DNA of 17,278 nt from Bacteroidota bacterium (GCA_023429265.1 JAEYVS010000225.1:1-17278); one strand, 5' to 3'. Shown: positions 8,482 to 15,827, counted from the stretch's first letter. The notes: generated by a model from the sequence alone, not told the origin. A program made the numbers and translations.

Positions 8482-9119
8482 TCGATCATCTCGATTGTCC
8501 TCTATGCGCTTCTGACTCAGTAAATTCTTTCTCGGAAGCTAACGGAAAGCTTTACCACATCTGTGGTAATTGCCGCCTTATTTTTCTTGACCCGCAATTT
8601 TTTATTTCAATCGAGGAGGAAAATCAGCGCTATCAATCCCACAATAATGACCCAAATGACGAACGGTATCTTACTCACCTCAGGAAACTCACCGATCCCT
8701 TAAAAGAATATCTGAAACCCGGAATGGTAGGTTTAGATTACGGATGTGGTGAAGGAAAGCCCATATCACATATTCTGGAGCAAAGTGGTATTACCGTTAA
8801 AAACTACGATTTATTCTTTTTTGAGGATAAAGACCTATTGAAGGATAAATATGATTTCATTACCTGTACCGAAACAGCAGAGCATTTTCACCAGCCCGCA
8901 AAGGAATTCAACCTGTTTTCGGAAATGCTCAAAACCGGCGGCATCCTTGGAATAATGACCAATTTTTATTCGGATGATACTGATTTTGAAAGGTGGTGGT
9001 ATCCACGCGACCCTACCCACGTCTGCTTCTATTCAAAAGAAACCTTTGATTGGATCTACAGCAAGTATCAGTATGAAGAATTATTATTTGGTAAGGATAT
9101 AATAATTTTAAGAAAATAG
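8478..9119 (+). CDS. Class I SAM methyltransferase with N-terminal zinc knuckle
   Basis: A 213-residue protein. It opens with a probable zinc-binding knuckle (C7-x2-C10 and C29-x2-C32), followed by a Rossmann methyltransferase with motif I GLDYGCGEG (85-93), an acidic motif II residue D111, and TETAEHF (131-137), the post-II segment common in sugar- and ubiquinone-type methyltransferases. The RWWYPRDPTHVCFY segment near 175-190 is shared with a group of short bacterial methyltransferases of unknown substrate. The start is TTG, overlapping the preceding stop (TTGA) by 4 nt; no ATG exists before motif I, so translational coupling to the AI-2E-family gene is likely. Class confident, substrate unknown. 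Confidence 0.85.
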   Translation: MIDHLDCPLCASDSVNSFSEANGKLYHICGNCRLIFLDPQFFISIEEENQRYQSHNNDPNDERYLTHLRKLTDPLKEYLKPGMVGLDYGCGEGKPISHILEQSGITVKNYDLFFFEDKDLLKDKYDFITCTETAEHFHQPAKEFNLFSEMLKTGGILGIMTNFYSDDTDFERWWYPRDPTHVCFYSKETFDWIYSKYQYEELLFGKDIIILRK

Positions 9120-9179
9120 TTTCTAATTTTCACTAATCGGATTTTCCAACCGGATGGTTAATGATTTCTACTAACTAAA

Positions 9180-9208
9180 TTGCATTTAACCCCAATTAAA
9201 AATATATT
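9180..9208 (+). promoter_or_regulatory. Possible sigma70-type promoter for the antiporter
   Basis: TTGCAT (9180-9185) and TATATT (9203-9208) are separated by 17 nt and lie about 36 nt before the antiporter ATG. The -10 match is good and the -35 is poor (TTG only). The region is AT-rich, so chance is possible. Confidence 0.35.
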
Positions 9209-9244
9209 TAGCTAAAGTTTCACAGTCACAAAATCTTTTCTTTA

Positions 9245-11005
9245 ATGAAGCTTCTCAATGGCGTACCTGCTTTCGTTTTCATCGTAAGCATTGTTTTATC
9301 ATTTTACATTGGTGAAACTGTTCCACCGCAATGGGTTGTCGAAAAAATTACTCTCGATATCCAGAAGGACGCTGAAGGCAAAGAATACTTCATTTACAAA
9401 GAAAAACCAAAGTATTTAAAATCCATAAAACCTATAGAAGAATCTCCTCTAATGCCTGACTCAGTCACGGCTGCAATGTCATCAGGTAGAAAGCTGTCAG
9501 TAGAGGAGGATTTTGTGTATGGTGTTCCTCCAGGGGCAGACCCGAATGATCTCTCTCAGCGCGTTTATTACCAGCTTATTGCAGAAAAACATTGGGGGTT
9601 CTGGTCGCTGCTTCCTGCTCTTGTCGCCATCATCCTTTGCTGGCAGACCCGTGAGCCTATTAGCGCGTTATTCGCCGGTATTGTATCCGGAGCATTGATT
9701 CTTCGTAAATATGACCTTACCGAACAGGTGCTGCTTCCAAATCTAAGCACCGAAAGCGCTGCCGGAATTCTTATTCTGTATCTCTGGCTATTGGGGGGAT
9801 TGCTTGGTATCTGGTCTCGCACAGGAGCTTCGCGGGCTTTTGCCGATGTAATGACAAAGCACTTCGTCAAAGGTCCCCGTTCAGCGATGGTGGTATCCTG
9901 GCTGCTTGGTGTGGTCTTTTTCCAGGGAGGAACCGTCAGCACGGTTTTGGTTGGAACGACGGTTAAGCCGATAGCGGATAAAAAACGCGTTAGTCACGAA
10001 GAGCTTTCATATATAGTGGATTCTACCGCTTCACCCGTGGCATCACTTCTTGCATTTAACGCGTGGCCAGGCTATGTACAAGCATTTATCTTTGTTGCAG
10101 GTGTGTCATTCCTCGCTACGGAGTCTGACCGTATAGCTTTCTTTTTTAAAGCCATTCCATTTTGCTTTTATGCGATTTTCGCAGTGGCTGGAACATTTCT
10201 GATGAGCATTGAAAAACCGGTCTTCCTGGGTAAGCAAATGAAGGAAGCAATCAAACGGGCCCGTACCACGGGTGAGCTCGATGCTCCGGATGCACGACCT
10301 CTCTCCGCTAAAGAGCTCCATATGGAAAAAGTACCCCCCGGATATAAACCGAATATCTGGGAGTTTTTTATTCCGCTTGGATTGATTATAGTTATTGCCA
10401 TTGGAACATTTATTTCTGTGGGATCTCCCCAGATAAGACTGGCATTCGGCGTGGCACTACTTGTGGCTATATTCGTGGCATTACTGCGCGGGATGAGACT
10501 CACCGATGCAATGACAGGAGTTATAGACGGTATGAAGGGTGTTGTCGGTGGCTCTGTTATACTACTTCTCGCTATTGTGATCGGAGCTGTCAGCAGTGAA
10601 ACCGGCGGCGGTACATATATGGTGGAACTTCTCGGTTCATCTCTTCCTTTCTGGGTGCTTCCTGTTTTACTTCAGATTATTACGATGACCGTTGCATTCA
10701 GCACGGGAACGAGCTGGGGCACATACGCAGTTGCTTTCCCATTGGCTATGCCCCTCGCATGGGCTGTCGCGAATGCCCAGGGAGTTGCTAATCCGGAGCT
10801 GTTTATGCTGATCTGTTTTGCGGCGGTAATGGATGGCAGCGTGTATGGCGACCAGTGCTCACCGATATCAGATACGACTGTGCTGAGCTCTATGTGCACC
10901 GGATGTGACCTGATGGATCACGTAAAGACTCAGATACCCCAGGCTACATTTGTGGCAATTCTTGCAGCAGTTTTATGGACAGCAATAACGGTTATATTTG
11001 TGTAG
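9245..11005 (+). CDS. nhaC: NhaC-family Na+/H+ antiporter
   Basis: Inner-membrane sodium/proton antiporter of 586 residues. The signature elements are present: the FFQGGTVSTVLVGTTVKPIAD segment, TGTSWGT (487-493) and GDQCSPISDTTVLSS (535-549), the last being the best-conserved NhaC motif. The first helix (about 7-22) is followed by a hydrophilic stretch of roughly 95 residues (23-116) before the second helix (about 118-133). This is longer than in the classical Bacillus NhaC and probably lies outside the cytoplasm. The ATG at 9245 has no Shine-Dalgarno sequence; a tentative promoter lies just upstream. The gene stands alone, with 125 nt before it and a long convergent spacer after it. An NhaC-like Na+/lactate or malate antiporter is a possible alternative function within the superfamily. 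Confidence 0.9.
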   Translation: MKLLNGVPAFVFIVSIVLSFYIGETVPPQWVVEKITLDIQKDAEGKEYFIYKEKPKYLKSIKPIEESPLMPDSVTAAMSSGRKLSVEEDFVYGVPPGADPNDLSQRVYYQLIAEKHWGFWSLLPALVAIILCWQTREPISALFAGIVSGALILRKYDLTEQVLLPNLSTESAAGILILYLWLLGGLLGIWSRTGASRAFADVMTKHFVKGPRSAMVVSWLLGVVFFQGGTVSTVLVGTTVKPIADKKRVSHEELSYIVDSTASPVASLLAFNAWPGYVQAFIFVAGVSFLATESDRIAFFFKAIPFCFYAIFAVAGTFLMSIEKPVFLGKQMKEAIKRARTTGELDAPDARPLSAKELHMEKVPPGYKPNIWEFFIPLGLIIVIAIGTFISVGSPQIRLAFGVALLVAIFVALLRGMRLTDAMTGVIDGMKGVVGGSVILLLAIVIGAVSSETGGGTYMVELLGSSLPFWVLPVLLQIITMTVAFSTGTSWGTYAVAFPLAMPLAWAVANAQGVANPELFMLICFAAVMDGSVYGDQCSPISDTTVLSSMCTGCDLMDHVKTQIPQATFVAILAAVLWTAITVIFV

Positions 11006-11010
11006 TCGAA

Positions 11011-11048
11011 AGTTTAAAGTCAAAAGTCAATAGTCAATAGTTTAAAGT
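11011..11048. repeat. AGTTTAAAGT direct repeat flanking AGTC-rich units
   Basis: AGTTTAAAGT occurs at 11011-11020 and again at 11039-11048. Between them are spaced copies of AAAGTCAA/TAGTCAA. It starts 6 nt after the antiporter stop. Such degenerate AGTC/AAAGTC strings resemble low-complexity intergenic DNA of Bacteroidota-like genomes (from memory, not checked). Confidence 0.7.
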
Positions 11049-11106
11049 AAATTACCTTTTCTGCGGGTTAGTTAAATTTCTTTCATCATTTCCCAAAATT
11101 TTTTCC

Positions 11107-11135
11107 TTGACATTAGCCGTAAATATTACTATATT
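11107..11135 (+). promoter_or_regulatory. Orphan sigma70-consensus promoter
   Basis: A perfect TTGACA (11107-11112), a 17-nt spacer and TATATT (11130-11135, five of six consensus bases). No plus-strand gene follows before 14115, so the product would be a non-coding or antisense transcript. The palindrome ATATAC-GTA-GTATAT (11145-11159) sits where transcription would begin. Confidence 0.4.
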
Positions 11136-11589
11136 GTTATTTTGATATACGTAGTATATTCGCTCGTTCATTTACATACAATTTTATAACATCACCTCCA
11201 TCCGCTATACAACTCATCAATGGGGTAGGTAGGTAAACATTTTTTAAAAGGAAAATTTATTCTAAAATTCGTGGCAGATATCTTTTTACAACACTGGAGT
11301 AAAAAAAATCGTTAAAACTAAAATCTTAACAAACTCTTGTTTTATCATATCAATTTTATCGACCAAACCAAAATTTTTCTAAACAACTATAAAAACAATC
11401 CAATCAATTTTTAAACTCAAACTACCAACAATGAAAATTCAACAACTTAAATTCCAATAATTCAAAGCTCAAACAATTAAATTTATTTCCCTGTAAAAAC
11501 AAGGATGATAAATTTATATATAAGGTGAAGATATCATACTCGCCAGAGACGGGAGTGGAGACTCTTATAAATGATCACGCGCTTTTTCC

Positions 11590-12660
11590 TTACGCCGGCT
11601 GTCCTACGCTTTTCAGGTATGACAGATGCGAGGCGATCGCAAGACGCATTTTTGGATATTCGATGTAGTTTATCCCGAAGTCCTCACACGCTTTGCGGAT
11701 GATCTTGCTGATCTCGGGATAGTGTATGTGTGATATCTTAGGGAATAAATGATGTTCTATCTGGTAATTCAATCCTCCGGTAAACCAGGATAGCACTTTA
11801 TTTTGTGTGGCAAAATTAGCCGTTGTCTTTAATTGATGTATTGCCCACTCGTCTTCCATTCTATTGGATGGCTGCTCAGGGAGCGGGAAGTGAGTATCAT
11901 CGACCGTATGCGCAAGCTGAAAAATAATGCTGAGAACAAACCCGGCGAACATTGTCATTGTAAGAAATCCTATCAGCCAGGGTAAAAAACCCACCGTAAT
12001 TATTGGAATAACAGCAAACATAACGAGGTGCAGAGCTTTAAAACCCCAAAAGGAAATGTGGTTCCGGGTCTTCATTTTTTTAATGGGGATGTCGCCTACC
12101 TTTCCACGGAAGTATTTATGATAGTCTGCGACAAAAACCCAATTCAGATAAAGCCAGGAGTAAATAAACCAGAAATAAAGATGCTGGTATTTATAAGGCC
12201 AGTAATGTTTTTGTGTGTGGCACAGACGCAGGAAGGGTCTCGCGTCTATGTCATCATCTACTCCGTCAATATTTGTAAAAGCGTGATGTATGATATTATG
12301 TTTAGTTTTCCATATGAATACACTTGCGCCGAGGAAATTAATGGACATTCCTGCCATTTCATTAAGCCATTTATGGCGGCTGAAGCTGCCGTGCGCGCCA
12401 TCGTGCATTACATTAAATCCTATTGAAGCTGTAAGTAATCCAAGAGTCAGGCACTCTATAATGGCAATAACCGCTGGTGGTGTAAAAAAAACAAGGTGCA
12501 CATATACACCTATGAATGCTAATACAAGAACAATTGCTTTTGTATATAGCTTATGATTTCCGGTGGGAGCTTTTCCCATCGAGGTAAAATATTCGTTTGT
12601 TCTTCGTTTGAGTTCGCTATGAAAAGAAACATTTGCAGAAGCAAATTTAGGTACGTGCAT
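11590..12660 (-). CDS. Fatty acid desaturase (acyl-CoA / front-end type)
   Basis: Membrane di-iron desaturase of 356 residues that inserts a double bond into a fatty-acyl chain using O2 and an electron donor. All three histidine boxes are intact: H86-DGA-H90, H121-NII-HH (125-126) and Q300-IEHH (303-304). The QIEHH form of the third box marks the delta-6/linoleoyl-CoA-like group; no cytochrome b5 domain is fused, so an external ferredoxin or similar donor is needed. About four to six membrane helices lie at 40-60, 65-85, 160-180 and 205-250. The ATG has no Shine-Dalgarno sequence. The zinc-ribbon gene ends 207 nt upstream on the same strand, so an own promoter is likely. The double-bond position cannot be assigned. 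Confidence 0.93.
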   Translation of the reverse strand: MHVPKFASANVSFHSELKRRTNEYFTSMGKAPTGNHKLYTKAIVLVLAFIGVYVHLVFFTPPAVIAIIECLTLGLLTASIGFNVMHDGAHGSFSRHKWLNEMAGMSINFLGASVFIWKTKHNIIHHAFTNIDGVDDDIDARPFLRLCHTQKHYWPYKYQHLYFWFIYSWLYLNWVFVADYHKYFRGKVGDIPIKKMKTRNHISFWGFKALHLVMFAVIPIITVGFLPWLIGFLTMTMFAGFVLSIIFQLAHTVDDTHFPLPEQPSNRMEDEWAIHQLKTTANFATQNKVLSWFTGGLNYQIEHHLFPKISHIHYPEISKIIRKACEDFGINYIEYPKMRLAIASHLSYLKSVGQPA

Positions 12661-12867
12661 AAAAAAGGTTGAGTTGAAAATGTTGTTTTAACAGTATAAG
12701 GAGGATTTTCTTTTGCCTGAATTCCATAAATAAAGACCTAATACAGACGAAAACAGGCGATTATAAAAGTTGACCGGAACCTTATATTGTCTACAACACA
12801 ATTTAATGAATAAAGTCGCAAATAAAGAGGGAAAAAGGTTAACCATATTTATCGGTTGCCGGTATTA

Positions 12868-13986
12868 TCATCCGAATAATTTCCCAAACAAGCCGGTCTT
12901 TCTTTTAGCGGCTTCACCTGAAACAGCCGGATCGGAATCGGTTTTTAGGGTTTTAATTATTTTATCATCCGTGGATTCATTCTTTGCAAGGGCAAGGCGT
13001 ACGGATGGTGAGGAGTCTTTTGCAAGTAGCATCTGAACATTTTCAGGTATGGATTTAGAGTCTCCCGCTATAAGCTCCTTCAATTCAATATTCTGAGAAT
13101 CAAGTCCCACGGAAAACTGGTTATAGAAGTGATCCCGTATCTTCTTTATGTTCATATTTACCCCGATCTTATCCTCGAAATCGTTATTCAGTATTTGTAC
13201 CAGCCAGACCTTTAGAGCATCAGTCAAAACAATATTCTGGAACATCGAGTCGATGAAATTGTAAAAATGTTTCTCATAGACCCTGACAACTGTGACTTTT
13301 TGGAAGTAATTCACAGATTCAATTATGTCGTCTTCGGAAATATCGGTGATAACAAAGAATGGCTGTACGTCTTCGTCAGGGTGAAGTTTCATCCATATTG
13401 AATCGGGAATATAGTTATCATTTCCGCAATAGGAACAGTTTATATTTCTTTCGGAGTTTTCATCCAGGTTCAGTCCGCCGCCGCAGGTCATGCAGCTAAA
13501 GACCATCATATTAGATTTATCGGTATCCTTTTCATTTTTATCATATCCCTGTGGATCATTTACTACCGCGACTATCTTAGGGTGGAACTCCCGCATATAT
13601 GAAGAAGCAGGTTTGATCGGCATGGTGTGACTGCAGTGGGGACATACAACGGGCTGTTTATCATTCAAAGCAGTTAGGACCGCTTCATCCGCAATAGGCT
13701 TAAAGCATTCCTCACAATACACAGTCCCGGATTCATACGTCAGTTTATATGAGCCTGTTTTTCCGACACCTAATCCGCCCATTTGTTCTATGGAGCCGTT
13801 AAGGAAACCGTTCATATACCTTTCGCGATCTGCAGCTCCAAATAAGTTCGTGTCGAATAGCTCGGAAAGATTAATGTACTTGCCGCATTTGTAACAGTTT
13901 TCACCCTCTATAATGCTGCTAACCGGATGAAGAGTGTTACAGCCCGGGCAATTTGCCTGTATTCTAAATACGGATGTTTTCCACAT
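12868..13986 (-). CDS. Unrecognised triple zinc-ribbon protein with LRV/HEAT-like C-terminus
   Basis: A 372-residue soluble protein I do not recognise. Three CxxC pairs of zinc-ribbon type are visible: C13/C16 with C31/C34, C91/C94 with C115/C118, and C165/C168 with C184/C187. A middle region (about 200-300) has alternating hydrophobic strands and helices without a known motif. Residues about 305-362 contain repeats of the kind LLAKDSSPSVRLALAKN and LKTDSDPAVSGEAAKR, which resemble leucine-rich-repeat-variant (LRV) or HEAT repeats, and the protein ends in a short basic/glycine tail. There is no signal peptide or membrane helix. A GxxxxGKT string at 70-77 has no Walker B partner and is probably not a P-loop. 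It is divergent from the 2TM-rhomboid-PAP2 cassette, with a perfect 19-bp palindrome directly upstream. The role may be adaptor or nucleic-acid/protein binding; no function is claimed. Confidence 0.85.
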   Translation of the reverse strand: MWKTSVFRIQANCPGCNTLHPVSSIIEGENCYKCGKYINLSELFDTNLFGAADRERYMNGFLNGSIEQMGGLGVGKTGSYKLTYESGTVYCEECFKPIADEAVLTALNDKQPVVCPHCSHTMPIKPASSYMREFHPKIVAVVNDPQGYDKNEKDTDKSNMMVFSCMTCGGGLNLDENSERNINCSYCGNDNYIPDSIWMKLHPDEDVQPFFVITDISEDDIIESVNYFQKVTVVRVYEKHFYNFIDSMFQNIVLTDALKVWLVQILNNDFEDKIGVNMNIKKIRDHFYNQFSVGLDSQNIELKELIAGDSKSIPENVQMLLAKDSSPSVRLALAKNESTDDKIIKTLKTDSDPAVSGEAAKRKTGLFGKLFG

Positions 13987-13994
13987 ACTCTTTA

Positions 13995-14013
13995 GTAAAT
14001 TCAGTGAATTTAC
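13995..14013. promoter_or_regulatory. Perfect 19-bp palindrome, candidate operator
   Basis: GTAAATTCA-G-TGAATTTAC has two perfect 9-bp arms around one base. It lies 8 nt before the start codon of the zinc-ribbon gene and about 100 nt before the divergent 2TM gene. It could be an operator or a hairpin controlling translation of the minus-strand gene. Confidence 0.6.
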
Positions 14014-14114
14014 ACATAGGTTTTCTCAAAATCGAGGTTATTAATCGATTTCCTTTCGTTATTTAAATTTGTTGTTCGTTTTGATAATTTCAGAGTAAAT
14101 CAAATTTAAAGATT

Positions 14115-14396
14115 ATGAATGATCTAAACGACCCCCGAAGAGACCGCGCGAAAAGGCACGTGGCAGCTCTCAGGAGTTTTTATTCCAATTTGTTCGCATA
14201 TCTTTTGATAAACGGAGTTTTAATAGTCTGGAATCTGCTGACATCACCGGGCAATTTATGGTTTTACTGGGTCACTATCGGATGGGGAATAGGGCTGGCA
14301 TTTCACGCATTCTCTGTATTCGGTAAGTCCGGAGTGCTGGGACCTGACTGGGAAGAAAGGAAGATAAAAGAGTATATGGAAAAGGATCAGGGATAA
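14115..14396 (+). CDS. 2TM-domain small membrane protein
   Basis: A 93-residue protein matching the bacterial 2TM domain family. An amphipathic helix (about 10-24, RAKRHVAALRSFYSN) is followed by two hydrophobic helices (about 25-42 and 48-66) with the family's WxTIGWGIGLAFHAF-type second helix, and a WEERKIKEYM cytoplasmic tail. In other bacteria the domain often sits beside sensor kinases or regulators, but alone it has no defined role. The ATG at 14115 is the first in frame; no Shine-Dalgarno sequence is visible. It is the first gene of a tight cluster: the rhomboid follows after 8 nt. It is divergent from the zinc-ribbon gene across 128 nt. Confidence 0.88.
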   Translation: MNDLNDPRRDRAKRHVAALRSFYSNLFAYLLINGVLIVWNLLTSPGNLWFYWVTIGWGIGLAFHAFSVFGKSGVLGPDWEERKIKEYMEKDQG

Positions 14397-14404
14397 TTCT
14401 CCCG

Positions 14405-15121
14405 ATGCAGGACAATACGAATATGACTGAGATAATAACTGCAAAAGAGGATAAGGATAAGATTGTTTATTCGCTGATAGTTTCCTGCTTTTTTATTATA
14501 ATACTGTGGCTTGTTAAGCTTACAGAGGAATTATTCAGCATAAGTTTTTCAAGCTTTGGAGTGTATCCCGGTGACCTTTGGGGATTAAAAGGTGTCATAT
14601 TTTCTCCTTTTATTCACGGTGATTTTTCACATTTGATATCAAATACTCCCTCTTTATTTGTGGGAATGTTTGCAATGCTGTATTTTTACAGAAGCTCTGC
14701 ATATAAAGTACTGCTGATCGTGTGGGTATTAACAGGTCTAATGGTATGGTTTGTGGGACGCCCGTCATATCACATTGGAGCGAGCGGAATTGTTTATGGT
14801 TTGATCAGCTTTATTTTTTTCAGCGGAGTCATAAGAAAGGATAAGCGGGCTGTGGGGCTGTCACTGCTGATGGTGTTTTTGTATGGTGGCCTCGTGTGGG
14901 GAGTGCTTCCCCTTAAAGAGGATGTTTCCTTCGAGTCGCACTTATTCGGCGCTTTAGTGGGGCTGGGGTGCGCGGTCATATTCAGGAAAAGTGATCCACC
15001 CAGAAAATACGAATGGGAGGAAGAAGAACAGGAAGACGAGGATACCGGTGATGATGAAGATGACGGTATAGATCCTGATGAAGTAAAAATAGATGATGAT
15101 GCCGAACCAAAATATTTTTAA
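14405..15121 (+). CDS. Rhomboid-family intramembrane serine protease with acidic tail
   Basis: A 238-residue polytopic protease that cleaves transmembrane substrates within the membrane. The catalytic serine lies in G125-A-S127-G and the catalytic histidine is H179 in ESHLFGALVG. The oxyanion-site motif HxxxN is H76-LIS-N80, preceded by the loop SPFIHGDFS. About six helices occur between residues 20 and 193, the minimal bacterial rhomboid core. The tail from 203 to 238 is extremely acidic (21 of 36 residues D or E) and presumably cytoplasmic. Both ATG codons at 14405 and 14423 are possible starts; the first is only 8 nt after the 2TM stop and neither has a Shine-Dalgarno sequence. The PAP2_C gene follows after 16 nt. 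Active-site residues are complete, so it should be active. Substrate unknown. Confidence 0.92.
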   Translation: MQDNTNMTEIITAKEDKDKIVYSLIVSCFFIIILWLVKLTEELFSISFSSFGVYPGDLWGLKGVIFSPFIHGDFSHLISNTPSLFVGMFAMLYFYRSSAYKVLLIVWVLTGLMVWFVGRPSYHIGASGIVYGLISFIFFSGVIRKDKRAVGLSLLMVFLYGGLVWGVLPLKEDVSFESHLFGALVGLGCAVIFRKSDPPRKYEWEEEEQEDEDTGDDEDDGIDPDEVKIDDDAEPKYF

Positions 15122-15137
15122 AATTTAGCGGGTAAAA

Positions 15138-15782
15138 GTGACACAAAAGAAAACCGGATGGCTAGAGCTCTGGAAAACAACTTTAAAGCAGAAAAGCTTT
15201 AGGTGGGAACTAATAATATCCGTAATCGTCATTTATCTGACATTACATTTTTTTTCAATATTCCTGCTGTTTGCTGAGGACAGACCCGGGGTGGTGATGT
15301 TTGATCCCATTCTGGATCTGTATTCTGCCATAGACCTTAGCCTGCCCATATTCTTTCTTACGTATGTAGTTCTCCTCGCTGCGCTGATAGCTTTGAGTTA
15401 TTATCCGAGATGTTTTGTCATAGCTTTGCAGAGCTACACTTTGATGGTAATTTTCAGAATGATCTCGATATATCTTACCCCGATAGAAGCCCCGGAAGGA
15501 ATAATCGTCCTTAATGATCCGTTCTTTGTAATGGGGACGGGGAGAGTGATATTAAAGGACCTGTTTTTTTCCGGTCATACGGCAACACTGTTCCTGTTAT
15601 TTCTTACCGCGCAAAATAAGAAGATAAAATATTTACTTCTTGCAGGTACTTTCCTGGTGGCTATTACGATACTACTGCAGAAAGTTCACTATTCCATTGA
15701 TGTATTCATAGCACCGTTCATGGCATATTGCTCTTTTAAGATAACAATGTATTTTCATAAGTCTCAGTATAAGTGCAAGTAG
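15138..15782 (+). CDS. PAP2_C / sphingomyelin-synthase-like membrane protein
   Basis: A 214-residue protein with about six membrane helices carrying the lipid phosphatase/phosphotransferase (PAP2_C) pattern. SGHT gives H147, and HYSIDV gives H184 and D188, together forming the H-H-D triad used by sphingomyelin synthases. RMISIYLTP (107-115) corresponds to the upstream conserved helix segment of that family. Proteins of this type transfer a phospho-headgroup between a phospholipid and ceramide or diacylglycerol, or act as lipid phosphatases; the exact substrate cannot be read here. The start is GTG at 15138, 16 nt after the rhomboid stop, without a Shine-Dalgarno sequence. Together with the 2TM and rhomboid genes it forms a membrane cassette. 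Whether this bacterium makes sphingolipids is not shown in the window. Confidence 0.8.
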   Translation: MTQKKTGWLELWKTTLKQKSFRWELIISVIVIYLTLHFFSIFLLFAEDRPGVVMFDPILDLYSAIDLSLPIFFLTYVVLLAALIALSYYPRCFVIALQSYTLMVIFRMISIYLTPIEAPEGIIVLNDPFFVMGTGRVILKDLFFSGHTATLFLLFLTAQNKKIKYLLLAGTFLVAITILLQKVHYSIDVFIAPFMAYCSFKITMYFHKSQYKCK

Positions 15783-15827
15783 TCCTGTGTATTAAATTAA
15801 CAATAGAAATTATAAAGTAAGTGTGCT

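Larger units (their letters stand above)
11006..11589. other. Gene-free convergent spacer with low-complexity repeats
   Basis: These 584 nt lie between the 3' ends of the antiporter (+) and desaturase (-). I find no credible coding region; the longest ATG-started plus-strand peptide I noticed is nine codons. The spacer holds an AGTC-rich repeat at 11011-11048, an orphan promoter-like element at 11107-11135, a small palindrome at 11145-11159, and a C-rich, G-poor tract (two G against 25 C between 11341 and 11460). No convincing intrinsic terminator serves either flanking gene. Confidence 0.7.

Noticed and set aside
9207..9216. TTTAGCTAAA palindrome before the antiporter
   Set aside because: Ten AT-rich bases in an AT-rich spacer; expected by chance.
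9568..9942. 124-codon open frame antisense to the antiporter
   Set aside because: Shadow of a well-conserved NhaC reading frame; low-complexity composition and no motif.
11507..11522. Small inverted repeat after the desaturase on the minus strand
   Set aside because: Only about five pairs with a wobble; too weak to call a terminator.
11538..11556. Hairpin ACTC(G)CC/GGGAGT as desaturase terminator
   Set aside because: The stem is short and bulged, and no T-run follows on either strand.
12028..12426. 132-codon open frame on the plus strand across the desaturase
   Set aside because: It is the antisense shadow of a gene with all three histidine boxes; it has no recognisable family features.
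13756..13779. Walker A-like GxxxxGKT in the triple zinc-ribbon protein
   Set aside because: It lies in a glycine-rich link between two zinc ribbons, with no Walker B or other NTPase motif. It is likely chance.
14028..14052. AATCGA...TCGATT inverted repeat in the divergent spacer
   Set aside because: Only six-base arms, one of them inside a self-palindrome; weak beside the 19-bp dyad nearby.
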